Source: Dictyophora rubrovolvata (taxonomy: Eukaryota; Basidiomycota; Agaricomycetes; Phallales; Phallaceae). Taken from it: a DNA stretch of 64,000 nt. Below, piece after piece: positions 22,591 to 34,016 of the stretch. The position numbers were made by a program, and so were the translations under genes. The notes under the pieces were generated by a model, which was not told the origin of the DNA, ran no database searches, and was given only the letters and a program-made list of their open reading frames with translations. Numbering within the stretch: the first letter of the stretch is position 1; each line of letters opens with the position of its first letter. The stretch covers positions 372,001-436,000 of the forward strand of contig CP114126.1 of assembly GCA_029959195.1 (NCBI GenBank), given 5' to 3'.

Positions 22591-25500
22591 ATGAATTTCA
22601 TCCGCAAAAACAAGGAAAAGCCGAACAAAAATCTAGACAAGACTCTGGATTTGCCACCTTCCTTAACATTGCCTTCGTTCTCTTTAGATGCTTCGGTCCC
22701 TATCGCAGCAACATCCCCTCCCCCCAACCTTCCTACGAATCCGTTACCTTCACCAGATAGTGCTGCTTCGTCCGCATCTCCACCGCTATATGCTAAATTC
22801 GCTCGTGGAACTTTTGAGCTTCGAGAGCCGGAGCTTCTTTCGCCCTCGTCTCCCCGACAAACACTCCGACATCGTTCTTCAAATGAGTCTGGCGCCGGCT
22901 TTCGAAGCAGTGGTGTAAGAGACGAGGTCGAGAGGCTTGTCGTCGCAAAGCGTAATGCCATTGGCGCCAAGTCTGGTAGAGACTCCCCCTCCGTTAGGGC
23001 ACCCAGTATCCGAAGCGTAATGAGCGGCAGAGATTCCCCATTACCAAGTCTGGGCGAGGTCGCAGAAAGTCCTAGTCAGCCGAGACGAACAATCAGTCAG
23101 CCGTTTGTCGCTCTGCCTCGTCCGCCGACTCCCCCTCCACCTTCACCGCCAAAGATTATCTTTGCAAAAAAATTACCAACTTTAAGCCCTGAAAAGTCTC
23201 TACCCGCAGCACCTTCTCTGCCAGCAGCCTCGCCCGTGGCGTCGCCTTCGCCCATTCTGATTCCCAATACTCCCCCATCCAAAACGCTTCCTCTTTCTTC
23301 TTCCGTTTCCTCGCCTTCAACTTTACTCGCGTCGCCCACCACGTCACCTGGTGCATCAAGAAGACGAGCTTATTCTCCTTTGGCCGCGTTTCACTCGACC
23401 AAAGATAATAGCAATGCACTCATGTCTAATGTAGCCAATATTAATGGAAAAGATCAAGATATACCTTCAAGCATCACTTCAGTCTCTACATCTGCGTCCA
23501 CTCCCATAACACCCGCATCCACTACGCCCATGTCTCCCTCTGAGGTGACAGGAACGTATATGTCGTCTAACCCTACCACTATGAATACAAAAAGTTCTGC
23601 AATATTGTCAACTGCGAGTTCCAATGAACCTTGGCATGCTGGGATGTTAAGACCAACGAATATTTCTAAGGGCACAATTAAGAATGGAACAACACAAACA
23701 GGTCCATCTGCTGCCGAAGGTGAAAATTCACCAGCGAAAGGTTCTTCGTTCGTGATGAGGGAAAAAGGCTATTTTGCTATGTATCCTGATCGTGATAAAG
23801 TCAAAAGGACAATTGAAAACGTAAGTTATTTTTTCCCTGTTCCCCAAGAAAGAAGTTCGGACGAGACCTTTTCAGTTTGATGCTCCATCTTCGCTACATA
23901 AAGTTAACTCACCGAGTGGCGAACCCGTCACCCCGATCTCTTCTCGACCCTCCAAATCCAGTATTTCCACTGTGGAGGATGACGATCCCAGCCTTCAGGC
24001 ATTCGTTAAAAATCTTCCTTCCAGCGTCTCGAGGCACACTACCGGTGACAGCGAGACTTCGTCGACTGCATCCAATATTCTCGCAAGCGCTACATTTGGA
24101 GAAACGAACAGACGTATTCCCCGCGGTACCCGCCTGAGTCGGATTGGTAGCGGTTTCAGTAACGGCAATGGTGTAGAAGAAATCCAGATGAATGCTTCCT
24201 ATTCTGTTCCCCTCCCTGATAAAAATTTTAGTTCTACCTCTCCTGTTCAAGCACTTAGTCGGAAAACGTCAGGATCTGTTTTCGAAGAAACACATATGTC
24301 CAAGATTCCGACTGCCAGCGCGAACGCGTCTACGTCTACCCTTAATTCCTTATCTACACATTCCCGAGAATATAGCCATAATTCAACACCAAATACGCCT
24401 TCGACCTCCAGAACTGCGTCAAAATCGGAGAGTGTTCGAGAAAGGGTAAGGGCATTGGAAGAAGAGAGAGAAAGGGAAAGGGAAAAGGAAAAGCTACGAA
24501 GAAGCAGTCCTTGGGTTAGAAAAGACGGTACTGTCGGGATAATCAAGCCTAAAAAGGAAGAGAAAGAAAGTAATGGTGGTCGTTCTGTCCCATCATCTAC
24601 CGTTGTTCAGCAAGCGTCTTCTCCTATGTCCCCGATATACGATAAAGATACTACTTCTTCCACCCAAAACAAGGATGATAACAAGGTTGACGAAGCTGCG
24701 GGATCTAATTCGAAGTTGAAAGAAACCCTTCCGCCTTTTGCTCCTATACGGCCCGAATCCTCAACAACCACGGCGACTGCCCCCGAACCTACCCCCGAAC
24801 CTATTACCCAGCCAATAACTCAAACCCAAACATCGTTTGAGCGTCCTGCGAAGGAAAAAATAACACCACCTTCCTTTATTCCTGTTGCTAGTAATAATTC
24901 TCAACCTCGGCTTTTGACCATGAAGCCGTCGCCTGCTCATGTCAACGGTAGCCTTGCGGGTCATGAAGCGGGAGAGGTAGAGAATAACAGCACTAGTTCG
25001 ATCGAAACTGGGGCATCAAATAAAGCCGGAATAGGAGCGTTTGGTGGTGATACCACTGTTCCGCCAGTAGCTCCAACTTCGCTGGACGCGGTACACAGTG
25101 ACGAAGTTCGTAATATTGTTGAGCCTCCGGCCGTCAATACTAGGTTACGCAGCGGATCGACATTTGATTTGGATGACGATCCTTTCGTTCGTGGACCGTT
25201 GGTGCGACAGAATACTCCTGCTCAGGTCACTACCGTGACCACACCTGTGTCTGTTCCTGTCGACACTATTGGTCCCCCAACCGAGTCCTCAGAATTGCAT
25301 TCAGAACCGTCCAATGACGTCCCCCTGTCAGGAGAGATTAATGGAAGGGAAGGGACGACCATTGTTAAGCCTCCAGCGTCCAACGGAACCGATGACTATG
25401 AGGTAAATACATGACTGGTCATGTTTTAGAGTACCTTTCTCAAGTATTATAGATATCAGAGAAAAGCCTTCCATTGACTCCTTCAGCTATATCGGTTGTA

Positions 25501-27246
25501 GATACTGTCACAGAATCTCACTCACCTGTGGCCTCTATCAACATTTCGCGGAAGCACCATAAGCACAACGAATCTGTCGCCACAACATATTCAAACGAGA
25601 GTGATAATGATAAATCTGACGAGGTCGAAGGAGGGAATACGATTGATGACAATGCTCCCCCGTCACCTCCCTATCCTTTGGAACGCCATTTATGCCATCC
25701 CTATCTTTTCCATTCATTATTGAAGTATCTCTCTTACGCCGATGTCTTGAATGTTCTTTCTTTAAGCCACTCAATACGGAGGTCTTTGACTGACATCAGA
25801 GATCTTCGGGAAGAGATCCTCGAACGGTTCTTACATACCGTAGGGTACAGTCGCTGGAACTGGCAAGGGAAAGAGCCTCTTGTGCTCTCTGTAAAAGTTC
25901 GTCTCGTAGCTTGTTTTAGCTGATGTTTACTCATTTATGTTGGATTACAGGACCTAAATGCATATCTTCGCGGGGTGTCGACACCTATGCATGAGTACGC
26001 TACTATTGCGGACGCCTATCTTGCTCAACATGCAGGTAACACGATACCCGCCTCTCGGATTCTTCGCACCCTTGCTGCTTCCTGCCGTTCTTACACGCGG
26101 CTAGTTATTCGTTTACGTGAACATGCCGAGGCTGAGTACGCAGCTAGGGCACTACCTCATGCCCCCACCAGTCCCGGCTCTCCTGGCTCTCCCTCGTCAA
26201 TAAAGCATGCCCGACATCTTTCTGTTCAATCAGCTACGTTTTCTGCAGATTCTCACGACAGTTCAAATGCGTACAATCAACAGAGGTCGTCCGTTTCATC
26301 AGGTCCACTACAATATCGCAAATTTTCGTCCCCTTTGTTCAGACTGCACCATGCACCACTATTGCGTGTCTTCGTGCCTTCTGCTAATGGCGCATGGTTG
26401 TCTGACGAAAGCGTGCTAGAGTGTGAAAAGGAGCTCAAAAGGGCAGGCGTGCTCCCATTTTTGAGACCAGGTGATGTTATTTGGGACACAGCTGTCGCTG
26501 AAGAAATGAATGCTGGAAGGTTGGTGTGGGATGGCAGTTACCTCATCGTATGTTTATTGCTTTTTTTAAACTGCATTTACCTCCGTTAATCGAATACCAT
26601 ATCAAGGATTTGGACTACAGCTACACTCTAGCTGGGGAATTGCCTCGTTACTTACACTCGCTTTCCTTCCCCCCTTCTTATTTCCACAGGGTGATCCAAG
26701 CCAACGGAAACCCTTTATGTCAGATCGACGTGAGCGCATGGGGTGCCGAAATTATTAGCAACGTCCAGCTTGTTCAAGACAAAGTAATAACTAATACGTA
26801 TGTGACTACTATTTGTCTCATAATTGTCATAACAATCCCTCCTTTGTGTTGCTAGACCTCAGGCGGCTCAACATAGCGTATTGCGCTGGGTACATCGTTC
26901 ACGTTTCCAAATTATACCCGGCACACCTATCCCGGATTCGGACGAACTGATTGTCGACCCTAAATGGGTAGGAACTGTGGTCATTGAGGCTGAGGGCACA
27001 AACGAGGGTCTTGGAAACCTTCTTGGACGATGTGGTGAGCAAGTAGCGGCGAAGGCGGAAGCAATGACGGGAGGGTTGAGTAATACCATGGGGAAAGGTG
27101 AAGTAGGACGAGCATTCCGTTTGATACGATCTAAGAGGTAAATTTCTCTTGGCACTCGTTCTTTTCGGGCTAATGATTTATATGCCCTTAGTCGACCCGG
27201 CGAAATATGGTTGCGCTGCGTTTCCGAAAAAGAAAAACTTACATAA
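22591..27246 (+). CDS. Large disordered protein with F-box-like C-terminal region
   Basis: I do not recognise a named family. The first roughly 950 residues are Ser/Pro/Thr-rich and disordered (PPSPPKIIFAKKLP; many SPS and TPxxP motifs). They hold a short coiled coil (VRERVRALEEEREREREKEK). The ordered C-terminal part begins LERHLCHPYLFHSLLKYLSY, with ADVLNVLSLSHSIRRSL, an F-box-like helical segment. It continues RILRTLAASCRSYTRLVIRL and PLLRVFVPSANGAWLSDESV. The last exons read LPRYLHSLSFPPSYFHRVIQ, QCDVSAWG-like QIDVSAWGAEI and VLRWVHRSRFQIIPGT, ending WLRCVSEKEKLT. Introns are inferred at 23821-23874 (joins TIEN to FDAP), 25402-25452, about 25896-25950 and several after 26548. The C-terminal region is probably a conserved basidiomycete module acting in regulated protein turnover or signalling, but this is inference. 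Confidence 0.75.
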
Positions 27247-27411
27247 AGGAAGCCGAAAGCTGCTTTTATTAATGTTCATGGACTGTTCACAATTCACAAT
27301 CTTTTTATATTACACCATCGTTTCTTGATACCATAGCAGGTCCGCCATTGCAGTGGACATTTCTCTTTTTTTTTTTTTAGTAACGGCAAAGAACTCGTAC
27401 AGTCATCAACG

Positions 27412-29925
27412 ATGACCAGACGAGTGGCTCTGTCGCTTGTGTCTTTTGTGTACGTGCTTAGTTTCACATCCTACATTCATTTTTGATCTGTGCATGTATC
27501 CTGCGTATTTTTTTTTGTACATGCTGTTATCATATCATTTGGCTCCACTAGACGGAGTTGGCTACTTGGAAAAGTAAGGGTTATGTCATGAGGACAAGCA
27601 GGATCGTGACTATGACATGAAAATCATTCATGTTTGACCTCCCTGAACTGTACTACATAGCAATTCCGGCCCTGAGCCTCAGCTGAGGCCTTGAGGTCCG
27701 ATGAGAATTTTTGAATGTACATGGCAACAACTCGAGCCAGTCCGCAGAGCACTCGGAACATCGGCCTCATTCGCTGAGTAGTGAGCATGGCATGGGCACG
27801 TGATGTGTGACATATGTGATGTGACTCTATTCCCAATTCGACGTATCCGAAACGAGAGGTGACGCACACCGCCTTTTCTATTCCAATGCGGTTCTGATTC
27901 CTTCTAGCTCTCCTTTCCTTTCCGCCTTGTTCTTCTATCATATTATTCTTTCTTTTTTGCTTTTTTTTCTTTCGCTATTATCTTTTGACTGTCTTCATTC
28001 TGTTTATGAGTTTAATTTCTTCAAGTCAAGCGTCAAGTTCCAGCCAAGCATCAACGTCAGAAACCGCCCTTAGCGAATCGGCAGTACCTTCCACTTCAGA
28101 TAGTAGCGTTTCACTTAGCGTTAGCTCCACCTCCGACTTGTTGTTGGACGAAATCAATCATTATTATTGATTATTTTCTAGAACACGGCGACGTCAACTT
28201 CAACTTCCGCCGCTAGCTCACGGCCCTCTTCCAGTCCTTCCTCTACATCATCTAGCTCAATGTCGACCTCGTCCACTGGTTCTTCGTGAGTTTTTGTTCT
28301 TGTCCTATACTGAATTTACTTACGAAATTTTTTCTCGTAACAAAAAATAGATCAACGGCGCCGAGTAGTCCTTCAGGATCGGACACTGGCAGTTCGACAT
28401 CGTCTTTATCAGCCAGTTCATCCAGCAGCACCCCACCGCCCACTTCCACCAGCTCACAATCAACTAGCGTCACGTCTAGTAGTAGTACCTCTTCCTCAGT
28501 TAGTACTCCGTCGCCCCCGCCGCCTTCAAGTACTAGTACTTCTTCGACTTCTTCTCCCCCTCCCCCTCCTCCGACCTCTACTAGCAGCTCCTCTTCAGAG
28601 ACCCAGGCACCCCAAAGCACCTCATCCAGCATTCCTTCTGCTTCACCATCACCCACTTCTTCAGATTCCTCTTCTTCAGTGCCTACGCACTCATCCTCTT
28701 CTGATACATCCATACCTTCATCTTCTCCGTCGAGCGTTGTAACATTTGTCACTACCACCTCAACTATGTTGACTACCGTCGATGGTCAAGTATCCACTGT
28801 AAGTTTTGTTTAGTCTATCTTTATCTTCCATTTTACTCATATCATTATTGCTGCTGTTGTCTTGTACAGTTGACAACCACGTTTGCCATACCTAGTACAG
28901 TGAGTTTGAACACTCCCGCATCCGGTTCATCGTCTTCTAGTCGACATGCGGGAGTAATCATCGGCTCCGCAATTGGCGGTACACTCGGCGCCCTGTTACT
29001 TATAACAGGTATATTCCTTCTATATCGTCGTGGATCTCGTCAGAAAATAGCATTCTCTCCCCTTCCTGCCACCCCTCGTTCTCCACCCATTCACGAGCAG
29101 GATTTTGATCTGGAAGGACATTCACGGCAACCCTCACTCCCTACATTGTTGCCTCCGCGTGGTAGTGAAACAGGTAGTATATTTCGTGAGGAAGTGTGGC
29201 CACCACCGAGTACGGGTAGTAGGCTGCAAGATCCTCTTCTAGCAGCCAGTAATGTTGATTTAACTTCTATTGTTGATGCAGTGATGGGTCCTTCACATCC
29301 TCGATGGAGTTCTGCTGATACATCAGCCTCTTCAGAACCTCTTTTAGGACGCGACACTCCTGAAGGTCGCTCCCTTCGACCATCTACTTCTGGCTCTAAT
29401 CAGATGGGACTCGGCTCGCAGAACCCAATGAACCCAATGGAATCCAACGCGGGCGGGAGCCAACAATCTGTCATGAACGCTGATTCCTCTCAACAGCCAG
29501 CCATGTCGACTCAACCGTCTGCGGGACAATTGACAACACCAGGTGAGGTTGATCCACCCCCAGAACGCCCATTTTCCTTAAGTAATTCTACTGGCTCTTT
29601 TTCGTTACCACCGGGTGCCGCGCCTCCGTTCACGCCCTTTCTGAGTCGGCCTGTTAATCGTCAGAGACGGCGTGGTGATTCTATACAGTCATCAGGATCT
29701 CCCCCTCCGACTGAACAACGTGCTGAGCGCACGTTTGGACCACTGATGGTCATCAATGACACTTCGGGTGGGCAGGACATGCCTTTGGTGGATCTATCTC
29801 CCACTCGAAGGGAAAGCGGTGTCAATATTCCTAAGGACAATCCCCCGTTATATCATACCCTCACGGACCTACTGACAGAGCCGTTGCAACCAACTAAGTC
29901 AGGCGAGGGTTCGTCTACTCAATGA
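27412..29925 (+). CDS. Ser/Thr-rich single-pass cell-surface protein (sensor/mucin-like)
   Basis: A long extracellular Ser/Thr-rich mucin-like stretch (SSTSSSS, PPPPTST blocks) is followed by TTVDGQVST and TTTFAIPSTVS. Then comes one TM (VIIGSAIGGTLGALLLITGIF, cut by the positive RRGSRQK). A cytosolic tail of about 280 residues (PLPATPRSPP; VDAVMGPSHPRWSS) completes it. The architecture resembles WSC/MID2-type wall sensors, without a WSC Cys domain. The certain part runs from ATG 28006, but that start lacks a signal peptide. Exon 27412-27449 encodes MTRRVALSLVSFV and splices in phase through a 576-base intron to QASSSSQAS at 28026, giving a proper signal peptide. Other introns lie at about 28140-28193, 28287-28350 and 28801-28869. 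It would be heavily O-mannosylated. Confidence 0.65.
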
Positions 29926-30377
29926 GGAAGGAAGGGATTTTACTCTTGTTGATCCCTGGAGTGATTGGGCTCAACTAAAAAAAATTTTCTGTCGCTTAAA
30001 TTTGTCAAACCAAATTCTTTAATTGGACGGTTAGGACGCCCCTTGATTATGGTTTCTTATATACACCTTTATTGTTTGTTTCTTTCTGGCTTGCTTGCTT
30101 GCCTGTGATCGCTTGGTTCATGTTATCCGTACATTTTTTGTTTTCAAAATATCTTTTCATATTTACTTATTGGACGCAGTATTAAGTTCTCGCCGCATAG
30201 CTCTTTCTTTTTTAGAACATTTATCACCACGCATGTTATATCCTATCTAAGTAGATGCAACGTATACAAAACAGCATGATTTGATATGTTGAAATATCTA
30301 TGTCTATTATTTTGCCATGTATTCGATGTTTAAGCGAACCAAGCCAGCCCATTTGTAGCAATATAATATCAGATCAA
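29926..30377. other. Intergenic gap, convergent 3' ends
   Basis: 450 bases between the surface-protein stop and the FPGS stop, both genes ending here. It is T-rich on the plus strand (TTTCTTTCTGGCTTGCTTGCTTGCC around 30080) and should hold two polyadenylation regions. No gene is seen. Confidence 0.5.
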
Positions 30378-32568
30378 CTAAGAGTTTAGCGCGACGTCAC
30401 TGAGTCCGGCCACTTCAATGACACCCCCTACGAGATGTAGACTGCCGCAAACCAGTACTTGCACGGCAGTATTTGACTCTTCTAAGGACCTAACCACCCC
30501 GATTGCGTCTTGAATAGAAGGTAAAACATGAATATTTGATGCAGGAAATTTAGGATGCAACTTTTGCCAGCTCCGCCCAAGCTCTTCTTGTGTCGTCAGA
30601 TTGGTCAACCCGGTTTTTGCGAGGGCGACAGAGGCCAAATCTGGACACGGGTGACAAAATGACAAACAATCCCCTCATGAGGCATGACAAATCAAAAAGT
30701 GTAAAATCTACATACCAGGCTTAAAATTGCCGTCATTGTAGGTGATATTCGTGCAAAAGATGACATTCGAAAAGATATCTAGATCGGGTGTTATGCCTCG
30801 TGCTTCCAAGTGCTTTAATACGACGTCCTGAATTACTTCCAGAAACGTAGCACCGGATCGACCACTCGTACAATTAAATATCAAGACCCGTTTTGTGAGA
30901 TTCCTTTTTTATGCTCGTTCAGATACAACAAAGACTAGGCGACACTTGATAAAACCACATACGTCGGCTTCTCAGATTTAAACCCTCCCATCGGACCCGC
31001 AAACCATTGCATTCCACAAGATATACTCTCCACAGTATGTGATCCATCAACAAACCATGTGGTGTTGGGCGCCCGAGGGTCCGCAATTTCTTGACACCTT
31101 CCAGGCCAACGAGCTTGCTGGACGCCCCTCACAAAAAGTTCATCCATGGGTTCTGTTGAGTGTTCTTTGCCCGTCATAGCTTTCAGAACTTCGCGAGTCA
31201 AATGTATTGCCAAGGATGCATTTTGTCTTTGATGATCACCCGAAATACCTAAAATTCCTATAAATCAACAGAGAAAGCCGATTGTGAATGTGAACGTACC
31301 AAGACTTATACTTGCGAGTTCCGGAATCACGGGTACAACCGTAAAGCTTGAACTCTGGGGGAAAAAATATAGATGAGAAGACTGATCGAAGGGTAGGTTT
31401 GACTTTCGAACCTCTTGTTCGGTAACACATTTTTGCAGCGCGCTGAGCCCTTCTTCGGGTTGTTCAACGGAGTACGCGGGAACATCTTTCTAGAAAAGAC
31501 AAGTAAGAGACCAAAAGACTGACACCATAGAGCAAGTGAAATTTCCGTGCCTTAAATATACCTCCTTTATTGTACGCAATTTCACCCAATGTATTTCCAA
31601 GAGAGGAGACATGGTCCAGACCTAGTGAAGTTACACCCGTGACTAGAGGACGAGGAACAACGTTTGTGCTATCGAAGCGACCGCCAATTCCAACTTCCAA
31701 TATGGTGACATCCACCTAACAGATTCTGTTTAGTGGGAGAAAAACACAGCCAGGGCTTGGAAGTCAGGTTTACGTTTAGTGATAAAAAGGCATGAAACGC
31801 GACAATAGTCATAAATCTAAAATAATTAGGTCGTAAAGGCGTAGACGGAAGTGCTCTCTTTTTAGGTAGAAAGGTCAGTCTCGAAAGATGTGCGGCACGT
31901 AATAAATAACTCACGGACGGATTTTTTTCGAGCAGATCCCATACTTCAAAAAAGTACTTTGTGAACTCGTCTTCAGATATAGGAGTACCATTTATGCGAA
32001 TTCGTTCACGGACAGCAACGATGTGCGGGGATGTATAAAGGCCTGTTAAAAAATGCGACATTAAACTCTCCGTCAACGTAGATTTGTTTTTCGATTCACC
32101 GATCTTTTTGCCAGGGAGAGCTACTCGCAATATTGAATCGCAAAAGGCACATGTTGAGCCTTTTCCCTTAGTTCCTGTAATGTGGATAACGTTTAATCCA
32201 TTTAATTGTTCGGGCTGAATTAAAGACCAGAGTCTGGAATAAGAAAGCGAGACGGTGTGATTCTTAAACACCAACTGACAGAATGTCCTATTCGGAGAAG
32301 ATATTCCACGACTTCTGGTAGCGATATCTTATTGGCGGCCCCACCTGAGTCACGTATTGCGCTCAAGATAGCAGCATTCGACTGCTGGGAATTCAGACAT
32401 TGTACGGCAGTCTATTAGTGAACAACAAGCAATGTGAGGATAATATAGAAGAAAATAAAATGAAGATAGTACCTTGTAGTCCCTAGACAACATGAACGGT
32501 CTGCTATACGCCTTAGATGGGTATCGTGCGCCTTTCACAAAAAGAGACAATAACCGCCGGACAAGCAT
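30378..32568 (-). CDS. MET7: Folylpolyglutamate synthase (FPGS/MET7)
   Basis: Adds glutamates to folates with ATP, retaining them in cytosol and mitochondria. The P-loop is [20 protein letters not shown]; next come [19 protein letters not shown] and the Mur-ligase signature [40 protein letters not shown] and [12 protein letters not shown] follow. The C-terminal domain reads [14 protein letters not shown] and [14 protein letters not shown]. The start at 32568 gives a basic presequence ([17 protein letters not shown]), with an internal Met (MLSRDYK) 25 residues later. The intron 31858-31914 is 57 bases, in frame and stop-free. It is removed here because the family reads from NPS straight to a [11 protein letters not shown]-type segment. 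Confidence 0.93.
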
Positions 32569-32705
32569 ACATAGTAAATTTTAAAAAAATGACTCGCATT
32601 TTTTGAAGGTAAATTATTTCACGTGACTTTACGTCACATGACAATCGGAGTCGAAATGCGACTCAGAACCGTGACGCGCGTGTCTAGACTCCTTGAACAA
32701 GACCC
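32569..32705. promoter_or_regulatory. Bidirectional promoter FPGS/BRCT gene with E-box/CRE cluster
   Basis: 137 bases between divergent ATGs. It holds CACGTGAC (32620-32627) and GTCACATG (32633-32640), an inverted pair of RTCACRTG-type sites around an ACGTCA half CRE. This is the clearest regulatory cluster in the window. Confidence 0.6.
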
Positions 32706-32978
32706 ATGAGTTCCTCCAAATACAAACCGTACCCTAAAGCCAAAGAACGGTTGTTTGAGACATGGAAAGAGAACAAGCGAATAGAAAGGTAATATATCTT
32801 CGTTTATGCTCAGTGTTAGACAGAGAAGAAATAAAAGAAAAATGTCTAAGAATAATGGCGCCCCTGTCGCGTGGTTATGAAGCCTCAACAACAGCGTCAA
32901 CGGCAACTAAAAAGAACATTTGGGCAACTTTGAGTGACACCTCCAATCCAATTACTCATCCGACTAGGAGTCAAGGAG

Positions 32979-33010
<32 letters not shown>

Positions 33011-33584
33011 ATCATTAAATATTTAAAATATTTATTCTTGATTTAAATACCAGACTATGTAGACTCGTGCACCACAGGCCATCAACGATCCGATGGAAGA
33101 ATCCCCAGAGCTGTGATAAAGTCGAGATTTAGCAAGCTTCGAGAACAGCGTATCGAAAAAGGAAGGAAAGAGAACGGCATCCTGGTCGGCACGAAGGTTT
33201 ACATTGGAGGGTATTTAGCGGGCACAACGGACTTGGAGATGAAGAGGAAAGTCGTTCTCGAAGGTGGAGAAATTCTGTGAGTTCATACCTGACCGGCCTG
33301 ACCTGGAATGGAAATGGCTATTGCTGATTACTGCCTTTTATTGAAGAGCATCAGCCGCGGGTGCAACTCACATTTTAACTTCTCGGACACTAAGTGGAGC
33401 CAAAACACACAAGCATCTCCACAGTAATCGAATCAACGGCCCTTATATCGTTGCCCCTGAATGGGTCACTGACTCAATTGAGGTCGGTAAACGTAAAAAC
33501 GAATGGGAATATGCAGTGGTGAAGAATACATCAACCCGTGCCATTGACGGCTTTAGGAACGCCCATGTGGCCTCTTGTCAATAA
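32706..33584 (+). CDS. Small BRCT-domain protein
   Basis: The C-terminal half is one BRCT domain: GTKVYIGGYLAGTTDLEMKR, KVVLEGGEILASAAGATHIL, and YIVAPEWVTDSIEVGKR with the conserved Trp. It ends shortly after (TRAIDGFRNAHVASCQ). The fold and the VYIGGY opening resemble the REV1 BRCT, but no polymerase follows, so it is a stand-alone protein of about 250 residues. The N-terminus (MSSSKYKPYPKAKERLFETW) is basic. Introns are inferred near 32791-32826 (only about 35 bases, uncertain), 32980-33053 (contains a CT repeat) and 33277-33344. A DNA-damage or chromatin adaptor role is inferred only from the domain. Confidence 0.75.
32987..33010. repeat. (CT)12 microsatellite in an intron
   Basis: Twelve CT units lie just after the donor of the second intron of the BRCT gene. 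The tract is on the coding strand and pyrimidine-rich, so its length may vary without changing the protein. Confidence 0.95.
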
Positions 33585-34016
33585 CCGGTAACGAACTATT
33601 CGCTAGAGGGTTTGAGTTGTACGCATATGTTGTGGATTTACGGATTGCACGGATATATATGTACGAATAATCTGGCCATTCGTTAGCCTATTTGTACTTG
33701 TTCTTATTATATCAGGTAGTGTTGATGAATATACATACACACCTCCGCATTGCTCAAGCTCGTCTACAAAGTTAATTTGTTTCGATAATCAATCGCGCAT
33801 TCAGATCTCAGATCTGATCTCGGGTATGCGCATCGACTGCAGTCGCTGGGACCATCTGACACAAATTCAATGACGTCGAAGCCAATATTTATTAATATGC
33901 CATGATCATACAGCACGCATGATCTTCCTGCGGCCCGTGCTAGATTGCTATATCACACTACACACATCGCTATATAACATGTTTCTGTTCAACCGGGTCT
34001 ACTTCAACCCACTCCC
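33585..34016. promoter_or_regulatory. Promoter gap upstream of the aldose epimerase gene
   Basis: 432 bases. It holds an overlapping AGATCT palindrome repeat at 33801-33822 (TCAGATCTCAGATCTGATCT) and TATATAAC at 33971, about 45 bases before the ATG. No coding region is seen. Confidence 0.4.

Noticed and set aside
27624-27941. 105-residue minus-strand frame between two plus-strand genes
   Set aside because: No recognisable domain, no splice partners, and it lies within the proposed long intron of the surface protein.
28252-28758. 168-residue acidic frame on the minus strand
   Set aside because: It is the antisense shadow of the Ser/Thr-rich coding tract; its Glu/Asp/Val/Gly repeats arise from TCN/ACN codons read backwards.
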